64,000 nt of DNA, from NCBI GenBank assembly GCA_015060335.1, contig SUYR01000001.1:82466-146465 (forward strand), in the 5' to 3' direction. A program made the translations under genes and the position numbers. Shown piece by piece: positions 37,629 to 47,800 of the stretch. Position 1 is the first letter of the stretch. Each line of letters begins with the position of its first letter. The notes under the pieces were generated by a model. The model worked only from the letters and a program-made list of their open reading frames with translations, had not been told where the DNA came from and did no database searches. The DNA comes from Bacteroidales bacterium. Lineage in GTDB: Bacteria; Bacteroidota; Bacteroidia; Bacteroidales; UBA932.

Positions 37629-37832
37629 ATGAATCAGAGTCAGAAATTTGAACTTATATGCGGCGTCCTTGCCGAAACAGACTGGAATGTACATTTTACA
37701 GTCACTTTTGATGACGTCTGCCGAAGGTACGGGGCTGACCCCCGACGGATGGACAATATGTTTTATGACCGTTTCGGCATGTCCGGCGAAGAGATGATCG
37801 AACAGTACAGAAAAGGCTGTCTTGTTTTCTGA
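37629..37832 (+). CDS. Small protein with a single AraC-like HTH segment
   Basis: VTFDDVCRRYGADPRRMDNMFYDRFGMSGEEMIEQYR fits the second HTH of AraC proteins. Start at 37629 is likelier than 37593. Confidence 0.55.
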   Translation: MNQSQKFELICGVLAETDWNVHFTVTFDDVCRRYGADPRRMDNMFYDRFGMSGEEMIEQYRKGCLVF

Positions 37833-37856
37833 TGTGTAAAAAACATCGGCCGATTT

Positions 37857-37888
37857 GTTGGTATTGTAATAATCTTTTTTTAGTTTTG
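37857..37888 (+). promoter_or_regulatory. Candidate promoter for the EF-G2-like gene
   Basis: TTG (37857-37859) - N21 - TAGTTTTG (37881-37888), matching TAnnTTTG. Confidence 0.6.
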
Positions 37889-37948
37889 CGAAGATGTGTC
37901 TTTTCAGACACCGACTGACTAATTACAAACACAATAACACTACAACTG

Positions 37949-40102
37949 ATGAAAGCTTATCAAACCCAAAACATCCGCAATGTGGTTCTCCTCGGCAGCA
38001 CAAAGTCAGGAAAGACCACATTATCTGAAGCAATGCTTTATGAAGGTAAGGTGATTGACAGAAGAGGTACTGTAGAGGCAAAGAATACTGTCTCTGACAA
38101 TGCGGAGATCGAACAGATCAACCAGAGATCCATCTATGCTACTCCGCTCTATGCTGAGTTCATGGATACAAAGTTCAATATCATTGACACTCCGGGTGCT
38201 GATGACTTTGTGGGCGGTGCTGTTTCCGCTTTCAAGGTATGCGATACAGGAGTGCTTGTTGTAAATGCACAGCAGGGTGTCGAGGTAGGAACCCAGATTT
38301 ATTCGCGTTATGCAAATGAATATGGTATTCCTATGATTGTGGCTGTCAACCAGCTCGACGGAGAAAAGGCTTCTTGGGAGAACACCCTTGAGTCTATGAA
38401 AGAGGCATTCGGTAACAAGCCGGTAGTGGTTCAGTATCCTATAGAAGTGGGTGCCGGATTTGACGGCTTTATCGATGTGCTCAAGATGAAGCTTTACCGT
38501 TTTGAAGGCGACACAGGCAAACGTCAGGACCTTGAAATCCCGGCTGACAGACTTGAGGAGGCAGAGGAACTCAGAAATGCTCTCATCGAGCGCGCGGCTG
38601 AGTATGACGACACTCTTATGGAGACATTCTTCGACCAGGGTTCTCTCTCGGAGGATGAGATCAGAAAGGGTCTTGGAATCGGTATCCGTGAAGGTGCTGT
38701 GATGCCTATATTCTGTCTTTCTGCAAAGAAGGATATCGGAGTAAAGCGTCTCATGGAGTTCACAATCCGTACAGCGGCTTCTCCGGCAGAACGCAAGGGC
38801 GTTACAAAGGACGAGAAAGTTATCGAGTGTAAGCAGGAGGCTCCTGTATCACTCTTTATATATAAGACATCAGTAGAGCCTCATCTTGGCGAGGTGGCTT
38901 ACTTCAAGGTGATGTCAGGTGAGCTTACAGAGGGTATGGACCTTGAGAATCCTGAGACAGGTGACAAGGAAAGAATCTCTGCAATCTATGCTGTCGCAGG
39001 TAAGAAGAAGGAGAAGGTGACAGACCTTATCGCCGGTGATATCGGATGTACAGTGAAGCTCCGTGCAGCAAAGACAAATGTGACTCTTTGTGCTCCTGGC
39101 GCAGATATAGCTTACAAGGATATCGTCTTCCCTCACTATAAGTATCGTTGTGCTGTAAAGGCTAAGGATGCAAAGGATGAGGAAAAGGTGAGCGAGGCTA
39201 TGGCAAAGATATCTGCCGAGGATCCTACATATGTAATCGAGTACCACAAGGAGCAGAAGCAGACTATCCTCAAGGGTATGGGTGAGCAGCATGTCAACAC
39301 TCTCAAGTGGAGACTTCAGAATGAGAACAAGCTTGAGATCGAGTTCTCGGCTCCTAAGATTTCATACCGTGAGACCATCACAAAGGTTGCATGTGCGGAC
39401 TATCGTCACAAGAAGCAGTCGGGTGGAGCCGGTCAGTTCGGTGAGGTGCATCTCCTTATTGCTCCATATCAGGAAGGAGTGGATCCGGGCAACAAGTTCA
39501 AGGTTGACGGCAAGGAAGTCGTTCTCAATATCAAGGGTAAGGAAGAGTTTGACCTTCCATGGGGAGGTAAGCTCGAGTATTACAACTGTATCGTAGGTGG
39601 TGCTATCGACGCACGCTTCATGCCTGCTATCCTCAAGGGTATCAATGAGAAGATGAGCGAAGGTCCTCTTACAGGTTCGCTTGCACGAGATATCCGCGTT
39701 TATGTTTACGATGGTAAGATGCATCCGGTTGACTCAAATGAAATCTCATTCGTTCTCGCATCACGTAATGCATTCAAGGAGGCGTTCCGCGCTGCAGGTC
39801 CGAAGATCATGGAGCCTATCTACAATGTAGAGGTGCTGACTCCGTCTGAGTACATGGGTGCATGTATGTCTGACCTCCAGAACCGTCGTGCTCTTATCGA
39901 GGGTATGGGATCAGACAAGGGATTCGAGGTCATCAAGGCTCGTGTTCCACTTGCAGAGCTCTACCGTTACTCTACAACTCTCAGTTCTCTCTCATCAGGT
40001 AGCGCAACTTTCACAATGGACTTCGCTGACTACCAGCCGGTACCGGGTGATGTACAGGAAAAGCTCCTGAAGGCTTACCTCGAGGAAGAGAAGGAAGACT
40101 AA
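37949..40102 (+). CDS. Elongation factor G paralogue (EF-G2-like), predicted GTPase-deficient
   Basis: EF-G architecture with P-loop GSTKSGKTT and domain IV YRETITKVACADYRHKKQSGGAGQFGEV, but G3 is DTPGADDF instead of DTPGHVDF, switch I lacks RGITI, and G4 is NQLD. Confidence 0.93.
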   Translation: MKAYQTQNIRNVVLLGSTKSGKTTLSEAMLYEGKVIDRRGTVEAKNTVSDNAEIEQINQRSIYATPLYAEFMDTKFNIIDTPGADDFVGGAVSAFKVCDTGVLVVNAQQGVEVGTQIYSRYANEYGIPMIVAVNQLDGEKASWENTLESMKEAFGNKPVVVQYPIEVGAGFDGFIDVLKMKLYRFEGDTGKRQDLEIPADRLEEAEELRNALIERAAEYDDTLMETFFDQGSLSEDEIRKGLGIGIREGAVMPIFCLSAKKDIGVKRLMEFTIRTAASPAERKGVTKDEKVIECKQEAPVSLFIYKTSVEPHLGEVAYFKVMSGELTEGMDLENPETGDKERISAIYAVAGKKKEKVTDLIAGDIGCTVKLRAAKTNVTLCAPGADIAYKDIVFPHYKYRCAVKAKDAKDEEKVSEAMAKISAEDPTYVIEYHKEQKQTILKGMGEQHVNTLKWRLQNENKLEIEFSAPKISYRETITKVACADYRHKKQSGGAGQFGEVHLLIAPYQEGVDPGNKFKVDGKEVVLNIKGKEEFDLPWGGKLEYYNCIVGGAIDARFMPAILKGINEKMSEGPLTGSLARDIRVYVYDGKMHPVDSNEISFVLASRNAFKEAFRAAGPKIMEPIYNVEVLTPSEYMGACMSDLQNRRALIEGMGSDKGFEVIKARVPLAELYRYSTTLSSLSSGSATFTMDFADYQPVPGDVQEKLLKAYLEEEKED

Positions 40103-40123
40103 TCGATATTTGTCAAATTCGTA

Positions 40124-40152
40124 TAACCCCGGAAGTCTTGCTTTCGGGGTTA
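40124..40152. terminator. Stem-loop after the EF-G2-like gene
   Basis: TAACCCCGGAAG - TCTTG - CTTTCGGGGTTA; strong stem but no T tract on +. Confidence 0.5.
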
Positions 40153-40168
40153 ATCATAATGAATGTCT

Positions 40169-41005
40169 ATGAAAAAGTTCTTAGCTATTTTATGTCTGGT
40201 TGTTGTGTCCGCTCTCAGTTCTTGGGCGGCAAAACCGGATACTTTGAAGGTCCTTGCTATAGGAAACAGCTTTTCAGAGGATGCCGTCGAGCAGCATCTT
40301 TCCGGCCTTGCCAGGGCTGAGGGGCTGAATGTTATAATCTGCAATATGTACATAGGCGGATGTTCCATTGAGAGGCATGTCAAGAATCTCAGAGGAAATA
40401 TTCCTGATTACAGATATCGTAAGATCGATGTAAACGGAAAGATGACAGAAGTCTGGGGATATACCCTCGAAAAAGTTCTGGCTGAGGAAGACTGGGATTA
40501 TATCAGTCTCCAGCAGGCAAGCCATTATTCCGGCCTTCCGGAGTCGTATGCGCTTCTGCCTGAGCTTGCGGAGTATGTCAGGGCGAGAGTTCCTGAGGAC
40601 GCCGAACTTGTGTTCCATCAGACCTGGGCATATGCCGAGACATCTGATCATGGAGGTTTCGTGAATTATGACAGAGACCAGATGAAGATGTACAAAGCAA
40701 TAGTGTCCACAGTTAATCAGGAAATTCCGAAGTCCGGTATTAAGCTCATAGTCCCTTCCGGAACAGCCATCCAGAATGCCCGTACCTCAGCATTGGGCAA
40801 TGATCTTACACGTGACGGCTTCCATCTGAGTTTCCTTCACGGACGTTATATCGCTTCATGCGCATGGCTTGAGGCGGTGGTCGGAGTCAATCCTGTCGGC
40901 AATTCATACTGCCCTGATGGTATGACTGCGGAGGAATGCAGGCTGGCTCAGAAGGCTGCCCATAAGGCTGTGAAGAAGCCTTCAAAGGTGTCGGTGATAA
41001 AGTAG
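40169..41005 (+). CDS. DUF4886 (SGNH-hydrolase-like) exported protein
   Basis: Signal peptide then TLKVLAIGNSFSEDAVEQHL...WDYISLQQASHYSG...LTRDGFHLSFLHGRYIAS. The ORF is open from 40163. Confidence 0.8.
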   Translation: MKKFLAILCLVVVSALSSWAAKPDTLKVLAIGNSFSEDAVEQHLSGLARAEGLNVIICNMYIGGCSIERHVKNLRGNIPDYRYRKIDVNGKMTEVWGYTLEKVLAEEDWDYISLQQASHYSGLPESYALLPELAEYVRARVPEDAELVFHQTWAYAETSDHGGFVNYDRDQMKMYKAIVSTVNQEIPKSGIKLIVPSGTAIQNARTSALGNDLTRDGFHLSFLHGRYIASCAWLEAVVGVNPVGNSYCPDGMTAEECRLAQKAAHKAVKKPSKVSVIK

Positions 41006-41025
41006 CCGGACCTGAAATAAATTGA

Positions 41026-41073
41026 AATCGTCCCTTCCTTCATGAGATATTCCCGACGAAGGAAGGGACGATT
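41026..41073. terminator. Bidirectional terminator hairpin between convergent genes
   Basis: Perfect 16-bp inverted repeat AATCGTCCCTTCCTTC ... GAAGGAAGGGACGATT in the 82-bp gap between convergent stops. Confidence 0.8.
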
Positions 41074-41087
41074 GTATTATTTTGCTC

Positions 41088-41951
41088 TTAATATTTTATA
41101 AGGAGCTGTCTGATATGATTCCTGTACTCGATAGGGGTCATGTTCTTTCTCTTGGTAAATATCCTGATGAAGTTGGACTTGTTGTTGAATCCGCATTCAT
41201 AGCATATTTCAGAAGCGCTGAGGGCGGTGTCGGCCAGCAGGTCGCATGCTTTTGCAACTCTGAGATTGTTCACGTATGTTATGAATGATATGCTGGTCTG
41301 ACGCTTGAAGAAATGGCTGAATGCAGAATCTGACATATTTGCAAGCTTGGCAGCATCCGACAGGGTTATCTTTTGAGAGATGTTTTCAGATATGAAATTA
41401 CATACCTTGCTGATTCTCCTGGACTTGGACTTATGTATGAGGATTTCGGACTCATATGAATTGCTGACAATCTTTCTGCGTGGTGCGTGGGCCAGTGAGT
41501 TGAGGATGTTTAGGAATTTGGTCGCTGTCTGGAATCCCTGAAGCTTTGTAAGTTCCATGATTTCGTCCTTGATCCGCTCTGCCTCTTCACCGTAGAAATA
41601 CAGCCCTTGCATGGAGTCCATAAGCAGCTGTTTTATAGGCATGAACAGACGCTTGCTCATTATATGATAATTCAGCAGGTCCCTGGAAAACTGTATGGTG
41701 ACCTCGTGGTTCTCTTCGGGCTCGCTTTTCCATACATGAGGTACATATGGACCGATCATTACAAAGTCCAGCCCTGAAAATGTCTCCTCGGAATCACCGA
41801 TGACTCTTGTGCCGCTTGTATTCATCACCAGATTGATTTCGTATTCCGGATGACAATGTATCGGATACTCAAATTTGGCATTCGGGCGGTCAAAAATGAT
41901 AAATAAGTCGTCTCCATTGATCGGACATATTTCCTGTTGAATTTCAGCCAT
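41088..41951 (-). CDS. AraC-family transcriptional regulator (cupin plus HTH), divergent from the mannan PUL
   Basis: Cupin-like N-terminus (FEYPIHCHPEYEINLVMNTSGTRVIGD) and AraC HTH (ITLSDAAKLANMSDSAFSHFFKRQTSISFITYVNNLRV...). The ORF opens at 41975, but that start overlaps the -7 box. Confidence 0.93.
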   Translation of the reverse strand: MAEIQQEICPINGDDLFIIFDRPNAKFEYPIHCHPEYEINLVMNTSGTRVIGDSEETFSGLDFVMIGPYVPHVWKSEPEENHEVTIQFSRDLLNYHIMSKRLFMPIKQLLMDSMQGLYFYGEEAERIKDEIMELTKLQGFQTATKFLNILNSLAHAPRRKIVSNSYESEILIHKSKSRRISKVCNFISENISQKITLSDAAKLANMSDSAFSHFFKRQTSISFITYVNNLRVAKACDLLADTALSASEICYECGFNNKSNFIRIFTKRKNMTPIEYRNHIRQLLIKY

Positions 41952-41972
41952 TTGTAAATGTTTTAATTGGTG

Positions 41973-42002
41973 CAAAATTAGTAATTCTTCAACAATTGCA
42001 AA
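41973..42002 (-). promoter_or_regulatory. Bacteroidetes-type promoter for the AraC regulator
   Basis: Minus strand TTTG - N18 - TAATTTTG (CAAAATTA at 41973-41980 on +). Confidence 0.6.
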
Positions 42003-42193
42003 ATATTTTTCAAAAGAGTATAATTAATTTTCGTCGAAAAATATACAGAAAAGTCGAAGTATCTATGTTGTTGAAAAAAAGAGTGATGGCACATAATTGT
42101 ACTTTTTTGTCCGTTCGTTACACAATTTCAACATACTTCAAAATAGTATAACATATTGACATAACTCTCATCTTCCTTGTTTAGTACTCAAAT

Positions 42194-42201
42194 TATATTT
42201 G
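42194..42201 (+). promoter_or_regulatory. -7-like box upstream of the mannan PUL
   Basis: TATATTTG matches TAnnTTTG. No correctly spaced -33 TTTG, which suggests activator dependence. Confidence 0.45.
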
Positions 42202-42221
42202 CAATGCGGTGGTGTGCAATG

Positions 42222-42249
42222 ATATGAGACATCGAATATGAGACATCGA
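42222..42249 (+). repeat. Exact 14-bp tandem duplication in the PUL leader
   Basis: ATATGAGACATCGA x2 (42222-42235, 42236-42249). Confidence 0.95.
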
Positions 42250-42321
42250 AGCGGGTGTCTGAAGGCTGGCCACAAAAACGAATATTTATTAACAACTATT
42301 AATAACCAAACGTACCAATTT

Positions 42322-43401
42322 ATGAAGAAGATTTTCAGAAATCTGTTTCTGACAGTGGTTACTTTGACGGCTTTGTCATCTTGCAATGAGAAAGCGCGAA
42401 ACGCAGAAGAACTGATTGATCCTTGGCTTCGTGAACGTACTCCTGTCAATGTGAGATTAGAGTCTCAGATAGGTCCTGCTATCATTACCAGTGACTGGAA
42501 GACGGATGATCAGGGAGCAGTTTCGGTAAGTCTGATCACAACAGGGCTTGACCTTAGTGCGGTAAAGGTTGTCGCTCTGGATTTCAAGTATCCTGACAGC
42601 GAGTTCTGTCCTACCGCAAGCATCAAGCCGGGTGACACAATCGACCTCAGCGACGGTTCGGCCGAATTTGTCGTGACATCCCCTAACGGTGAGACCCGTA
42701 CATATACGGTGACTTACAACGTCTTCAGGGATACTCTCGAAGGATGCTACAGCTTTACAAAAGTGGGAGGCCTTCTTGATACAAGTGGAGCCGTTCCATT
42801 GGCAAGCTGCGTGATGATCGGTGGATTTGAGGGTTGGATCACATATTGTCAGGTAATGGATAAATACTGGATATGGACCAGCGACTACAATCCGAGGGAT
42901 GAAGATGACAACACGTTGAGTTTCCGTCTCGAGAAGGCAGATGACCAGACTGGTGAGACATTCGGTACAGTTGTGAATACTCCGGGTCCGGATGGAAAAT
43001 ATGCCAACTATATATTCAAGACTTATGACATCAATGAGGAGTATCGACTGATACCTGCAGGCAAGAGCCGTTGGGCAAAGCATGGTGACGGGTTCATTAC
43101 CATTTATGCATATGAAGATACGGAGTATGCAAATCCGCTTCATAAGCTCGAGTTGCTTGCTCAGGGAGAACATAAATATTGGTCAGAGGCAGTACAGTCG
43201 GAAGGGGGCAGTGCAGAAAAGATTGTCAATGTTCCAGAACTGGCTCTTCACCGTTCATTCGGCCCCGGTCCTTTCAATAATGAGACAAGTAACTGGGGTG
43301 ACGAACGCTGGTATGCAAACAACATCCGTAACGTCTTCTGGCTCATAAAGAAGGATAGCGACTCGGCTCTCGACAATCACGACGAATATTTAGCAAAATA
43401 A
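42322..43401 (+). CDS. PUL surface lipoprotein (DUF5018-like N-terminal repeat)
   Basis: Lipobox ALSSC at start 42322 (MKKIFRNLFLTVVTLTALSSCNEK). Ig-like N-terminus (ASIKPGDTIDLSDGSAEFVVTSPNGETRTYTVTYNVF). Confidence 0.75.
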   Translation: MKKIFRNLFLTVVTLTALSSCNEKARNAEELIDPWLRERTPVNVRLESQIGPAIITSDWKTDDQGAVSVSLITTGLDLSAVKVVALDFKYPDSEFCPTASIKPGDTIDLSDGSAEFVVTSPNGETRTYTVTYNVFRDTLEGCYSFTKVGGLLDTSGAVPLASCVMIGGFEGWITYCQVMDKYWIWTSDYNPRDEDDNTLSFRLEKADDQTGETFGTVVNTPGPDGKYANYIFKTYDINEEYRLIPAGKSRWAKHGDGFITIYAYEDTEYANPLHKLELLAQGEHKYWSEAVQSEGGSAEKIVNVPELALHRSFGPGPFNNETSNWGDERWYANNIRNVFWLIKKDSDSALDNHDEYLAK

Positions 43402-43405
43402 GCTG

Positions 43406-44851
43406 ATGAACAGGATTATGGGTATGTCTTTTCTGATTGCAGCCGTTTTACCGATGGCTGTATTGTCGTGTTCTGACGTAAACGGAGAGTCTGACTCATC
43501 CGCTGGTGAAAGACACATGACCGTTCAGGAAAGAGTTGAGATTGACCATGATACAGAACGCTTCTCAGTCGAAGTCGAGGCTAATTTCGAGTTCAAGGTG
43601 GAATCTCAGGTGGAATGGCTCGGATTCGACAAGGTAGAAGGCAGCAAGGTGTGGTTTACAGCTCAGACCAACAGGAACAGAGACAGCCGTCTTGGAAAGA
43701 TAAGATTCACAGATCCGTCGGACAAGTACTTCTACAAGGAAGTGAGAGTGTCTCAAAAGGGCAGTCCTGAGCAGCCGGTTTCATTGAGCCTGGCGGACAG
43801 GAATGCAACCGCAGAGACCAAGGCTCTGTATGCCAACCTCTGGGATATAGCTTCAAGAGGATTCATGTTCGGTCACCACGACGACCTCTGGTATGGCAGA
43901 TATTGGTACAACGAGCAGGGAAAGTCGGATACCAAGGCTGTTTGTGGAGATTATCCGGCAGTGTTCAGCGTGGATTTCGGTGCAATAATGGACAACAGGT
44001 ATAATGATGCGGAAAATGCCATCCGTCGCAGGGTGATACTTGAGGCCTACGACAGGGGAGAGGTGATCACTGCATGCTGTCATCTGAACAATCCGCACAC
44101 CGGAGGAGATTCTTGGGACAATTCAAGCAACGAAGTTGTAAAAAGTATCCTTACAGAAGGTCATGCCACCAGGACAAAATATCTTCAGTGGCTGGACAGA
44201 TGCGCTGATTTTGCAAACAATCTCAAAGGTGCAGATGGAAAGCTGATTCCTGTAATCTTCAGACCATATCATGAACATACTCAGACATGGTCGTGGTGGG
44301 GCTCGAAATGCACAACTGAGGATGAGTTCATCCGTTTCTGGAGATTTACTGTCGAGTATCTCCGGGATACAAAGGGAGTCAGGAATTTCATATATGCGGT
44401 TTCTCCGCAGATGGACGAGGTTTACAACGACGCAAAGTCCCGCCTGACTTTCCGTTGGCCTGGTGATGATTATGTGGATTTCATCGGCATGGACTGTTAT
44501 CATTACAGTTGGAAACAGGCGTTCAAAAGCAATCTCGAAGCCATTTCAGAAGTTTCTCGCGAGAAGATGAAGCCTTGCGGAGTGACCGAGACCGGCCCTG
44601 AAGGATTTGACTGGAAGGATTACTGGACGAATCATATTCTCCAGAGTGCGGCAGGCAGCAGGGTGAGCCTGATTGTGATGTGGAGGAACAAATATGTCGG
44701 AAATAACGAATCGGACAGACACTTCTATTCCGTGTATCCGGGACATCCGTCAGAAGATGACTTCCGTACCATGTATGACGATCCGCGCACATTCTTCAGC
44801 AAGGATCTTCCGGACATGTACACAATGCCTGACGGCTACGCGGTCAATTAA
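43406..44851 (+). CDS. GH26 beta-mannanase, lipoprotein, N-terminal BACON-like domain
   Basis: GFMFGHHDDLWYGRYW, acid/base IPVIFRPYHEHTQTWSWWG, nucleophile region PCGVTETGPEG. Lipobox VLSC; BACON-like FSVEVEANFEFKVESQVEWLGF. Confidence 0.93.
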   Translation: MNRIMGMSFLIAAVLPMAVLSCSDVNGESDSSAGERHMTVQERVEIDHDTERFSVEVEANFEFKVESQVEWLGFDKVEGSKVWFTAQTNRNRDSRLGKIRFTDPSDKYFYKEVRVSQKGSPEQPVSLSLADRNATAETKALYANLWDIASRGFMFGHHDDLWYGRYWYNEQGKSDTKAVCGDYPAVFSVDFGAIMDNRYNDAENAIRRRVILEAYDRGEVITACCHLNNPHTGGDSWDNSSNEVVKSILTEGHATRTKYLQWLDRCADFANNLKGADGKLIPVIFRPYHEHTQTWSWWGSKCTTEDEFIRFWRFTVEYLRDTKGVRNFIYAVSPQMDEVYNDAKSRLTFRWPGDDYVDFIGMDCYHYSWKQAFKSNLEAISEVSREKMKPCGVTETGPEGFDWKDYWTNHILQSAAGSRVSLIVMWRNKYVGNNESDRHFYSVYPGHPSEDDFRTMYDDPRTFFSKDLPDMYTMPDGYAVN

Positions 44852-44898
44852 GCCCGATCCTACCTTAGAATATTATTAATAACAAAACATAACCAAAA

Positions 44899-47800
44899 AT
44901 GACCAAATCACTCAAATTATTTCTACTTGGCTGCATCATGCTGCTTGGTGGAGTCATTGCCAGCCCGCTTTATGCTCAAAGCAGGACTGTCAATGGTGTA
45001 GTGCAGGACGATAATGGGGAACCGTTATTCGGCGCATTTGTAGTTGAGAAGGGTACTACCAACGGAACATCTACCGACTTTGACGGTAAGTTCACGCTGA
45101 CAGTGGCTTCCGGCGCCGTGCTTGAGTTCCAGTTTATCGGTTTCAGGACACAGGAGATTCCGGTTGGCAATCAGGACAATTTCCTGATCAAGATGGAAAC
45201 TGATGAGAACCTGATGGAAGAAGTCGTGGTTACGGCATTCGCCACTCAGAAGAAGATCAACGTTACAGGTGCCATTTCATCAGTGAACGGTAACGATCTC
45301 GTTGCCGCTCCGGTTGCAAACATCTCTAACGCCCTTCTCGGTAACACTCCTGGTGTCAGCGGTCTTCAGACCTCTGGAGAGCCCGGACGAAATGAGGCAA
45401 ACATCTATGTCCGCGGAGTCTCGACTTATGGAGAATCTACCCCTCTGATCATCATCGACGGCGTAGAACAGGCGTCAGAGCAGGCATTCAGCGCATTCAA
45501 TGCAATGGATGCGAATGAAATCGCCAGCATCTCTGTCCTCAAGGATGCATCTTCTACAGCAGTTTATGGTGTGCGCGGTGCGAACGGTGTAATCATAGTG
45601 ACAACAAAGCGTGGTAATGTAGGTAAGCCTACCATCAGTGCATCTGCAAACTTCGGTCTTACAGCGGCTACTCATCTCCAGGAGGGAACTACCGCTTACG
45701 AGTATGCCCTTTTCAGAAATGAGGCTATCCGCAATGAGCAGAAGAGTTATGCCGGTACAGACGTGCTCAATGCCAACATCTTTGACGACTATGACCTCTG
45801 GAAGTTCAAGAACAACCGTGACTTCACTCCGCAGGAGGTGGACGGCATGACACAGCTGACTCCAGAGCAGAAGGAGCAGCTCAAGAATACCCCGGCCCTG
45901 TACTATGCGTCACGTAACCTTTACAAGGAGCAGTTCAACAGAGTGGCTCCTCAGTATCAGGCAAATGTCAACATCAGCGGTGGTACAGACAGGGTGAAGT
46001 ACTTCGTGTCATTCGGTTACTTCCGTCAGGAGGGTATTACAAGCGACGTGGAATATTACGGCTCACAGACAGGATCTACATTCAACCGTTACAACTTCCG
46101 AAGCAACTTTGACATCAACATTACCGACAACCTCAAGATCACCATCAATTCTGCAGGTCAGTTCGGCGAGACAACAGGTCCGGGTAACGTGGATGACCCA
46201 TACAATATGTCTGAGCGTTACAAGATCATCATGCAGTACATCTATGACTCGAACCCGTTCATTTCTCCGGGTATCATAGACGGTAAGCTTATAAGCGGTT
46301 TCTCTGGAACGACAAGCCTTATACAGAATCCTCTTGCAACCAAGGTGGACAGCAAGATCGGTATGCAGAACGCCCTTCACAACCTCTTGAAGAGTGGATC
46401 GGGAACAATCTTCAACAGCCTTCTCGACAACTCCATCAAGCTTGACCATACGATGGATTACATTCATCCTAACCTCAAGGTATATATGACGGTTTCCTAC
46501 CAGGACAACTACAACCGTTATGTGAAGTTCGCTCCATCTATCCCTTCATATACAGTTCAGCGCAGCCTCGAGAATCCTAATGTCCTTGAGTTCTTCGGAG
46601 GCTCGATGGGAGCAGGTTCGTTCAGCTCATATGGATACAGCAACTGGAACAAGCTCTATATGGATGCCGGAGTCAGCTGGCATGAGTCTTATGGAAAGCA
46701 TAATATTTCAGCCCTCCTGCTCGGCAAGGCATCGCGTTATACAATGCCTGGAGACTCATATCACGTGCCGTCTGGTATCATGGGTTTTGTGGGCAGAGTG
46801 ACTTATAACTATGATGACCGCTATATGCTGGAGGTGAATGCAGGTTACAACGGAACGGAGCAGTTTGCAGAAGGCAAGCGTTTCGGTCTCTTCCCTGCAA
46901 TTTCCGCCGGTTGGGTGCCTACAAAGGAGAAATGGTTCCCTAAGAACGATATCCTTACATTCATCAAGATCCGTGGCTCGTACGGTGAGGTAGGTAACGA
47001 CCGTCTCGGAGGATCGAGAAGATATTATTACCTCCCTAATACATACAACCTCAATCAGGGAGGATATTATCTTGGAAACAGTAACGGTTCAAACAAGAAC
47101 TCTTACTATTACGGAGCGACAGAAGGAGTGCTCGGTAATCCGGATATCACATGGGAAAGATCCCGTAAATATGATGCCGGTATCGAGACCAAGTTCTTCA
47201 GCGACAGACTCTCTGTCGATTTCGACTACTTCTATGAGAAACGAGACAACATCCTCACCACCCTCGGTATCATACCGGGAATCTACGGTGTTCCGGGAAG
47301 TGCGGTACCTCCTGCAAACGTGGGTATCACCCAGAACCAGGGATATGAGTTCGTGGTCAACTGGTCTGACCAGATCGGCGACCTCATGTACACAATCGGA
47401 GCTGACCTCAGCTGGACACGCAACAAGATCATCTACAAGGCGGAGGCAAACAATCCTCACCCATGGATGAGTGCTACAGGCCACGCGATCGGACAGCGTT
47501 TCGGACTTGTAAGCGACGGTCTCTACAATACTCCTGAGGAACTCGCAAACCGTCCTTACAATACATATACATCAAACCGTGCCACCCTCGGAGATATCCG
47601 TTACAAGGATCTCGACGGTGACGGACTTATCAATCAGAACGATATTGCTCCTATCGGTTTCCCTAACCACGCGCAGTACCACTTCAATGTGAAGCTCCAT
47701 CTGGCATATAAGGGATTCGATATCAGGATGCTCTTCACCGGATCGGCAAACGGTTCATACTACCTCAACAGCGGTTACACGATGCCGTTCTTCAAGAATG

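Noticed and set aside
37949-40102. Housekeeping EF-G (fusA)
   Set aside because: G3 histidine and switch I consensus are missing, so it is a paralogue rather than canonical EF-G.
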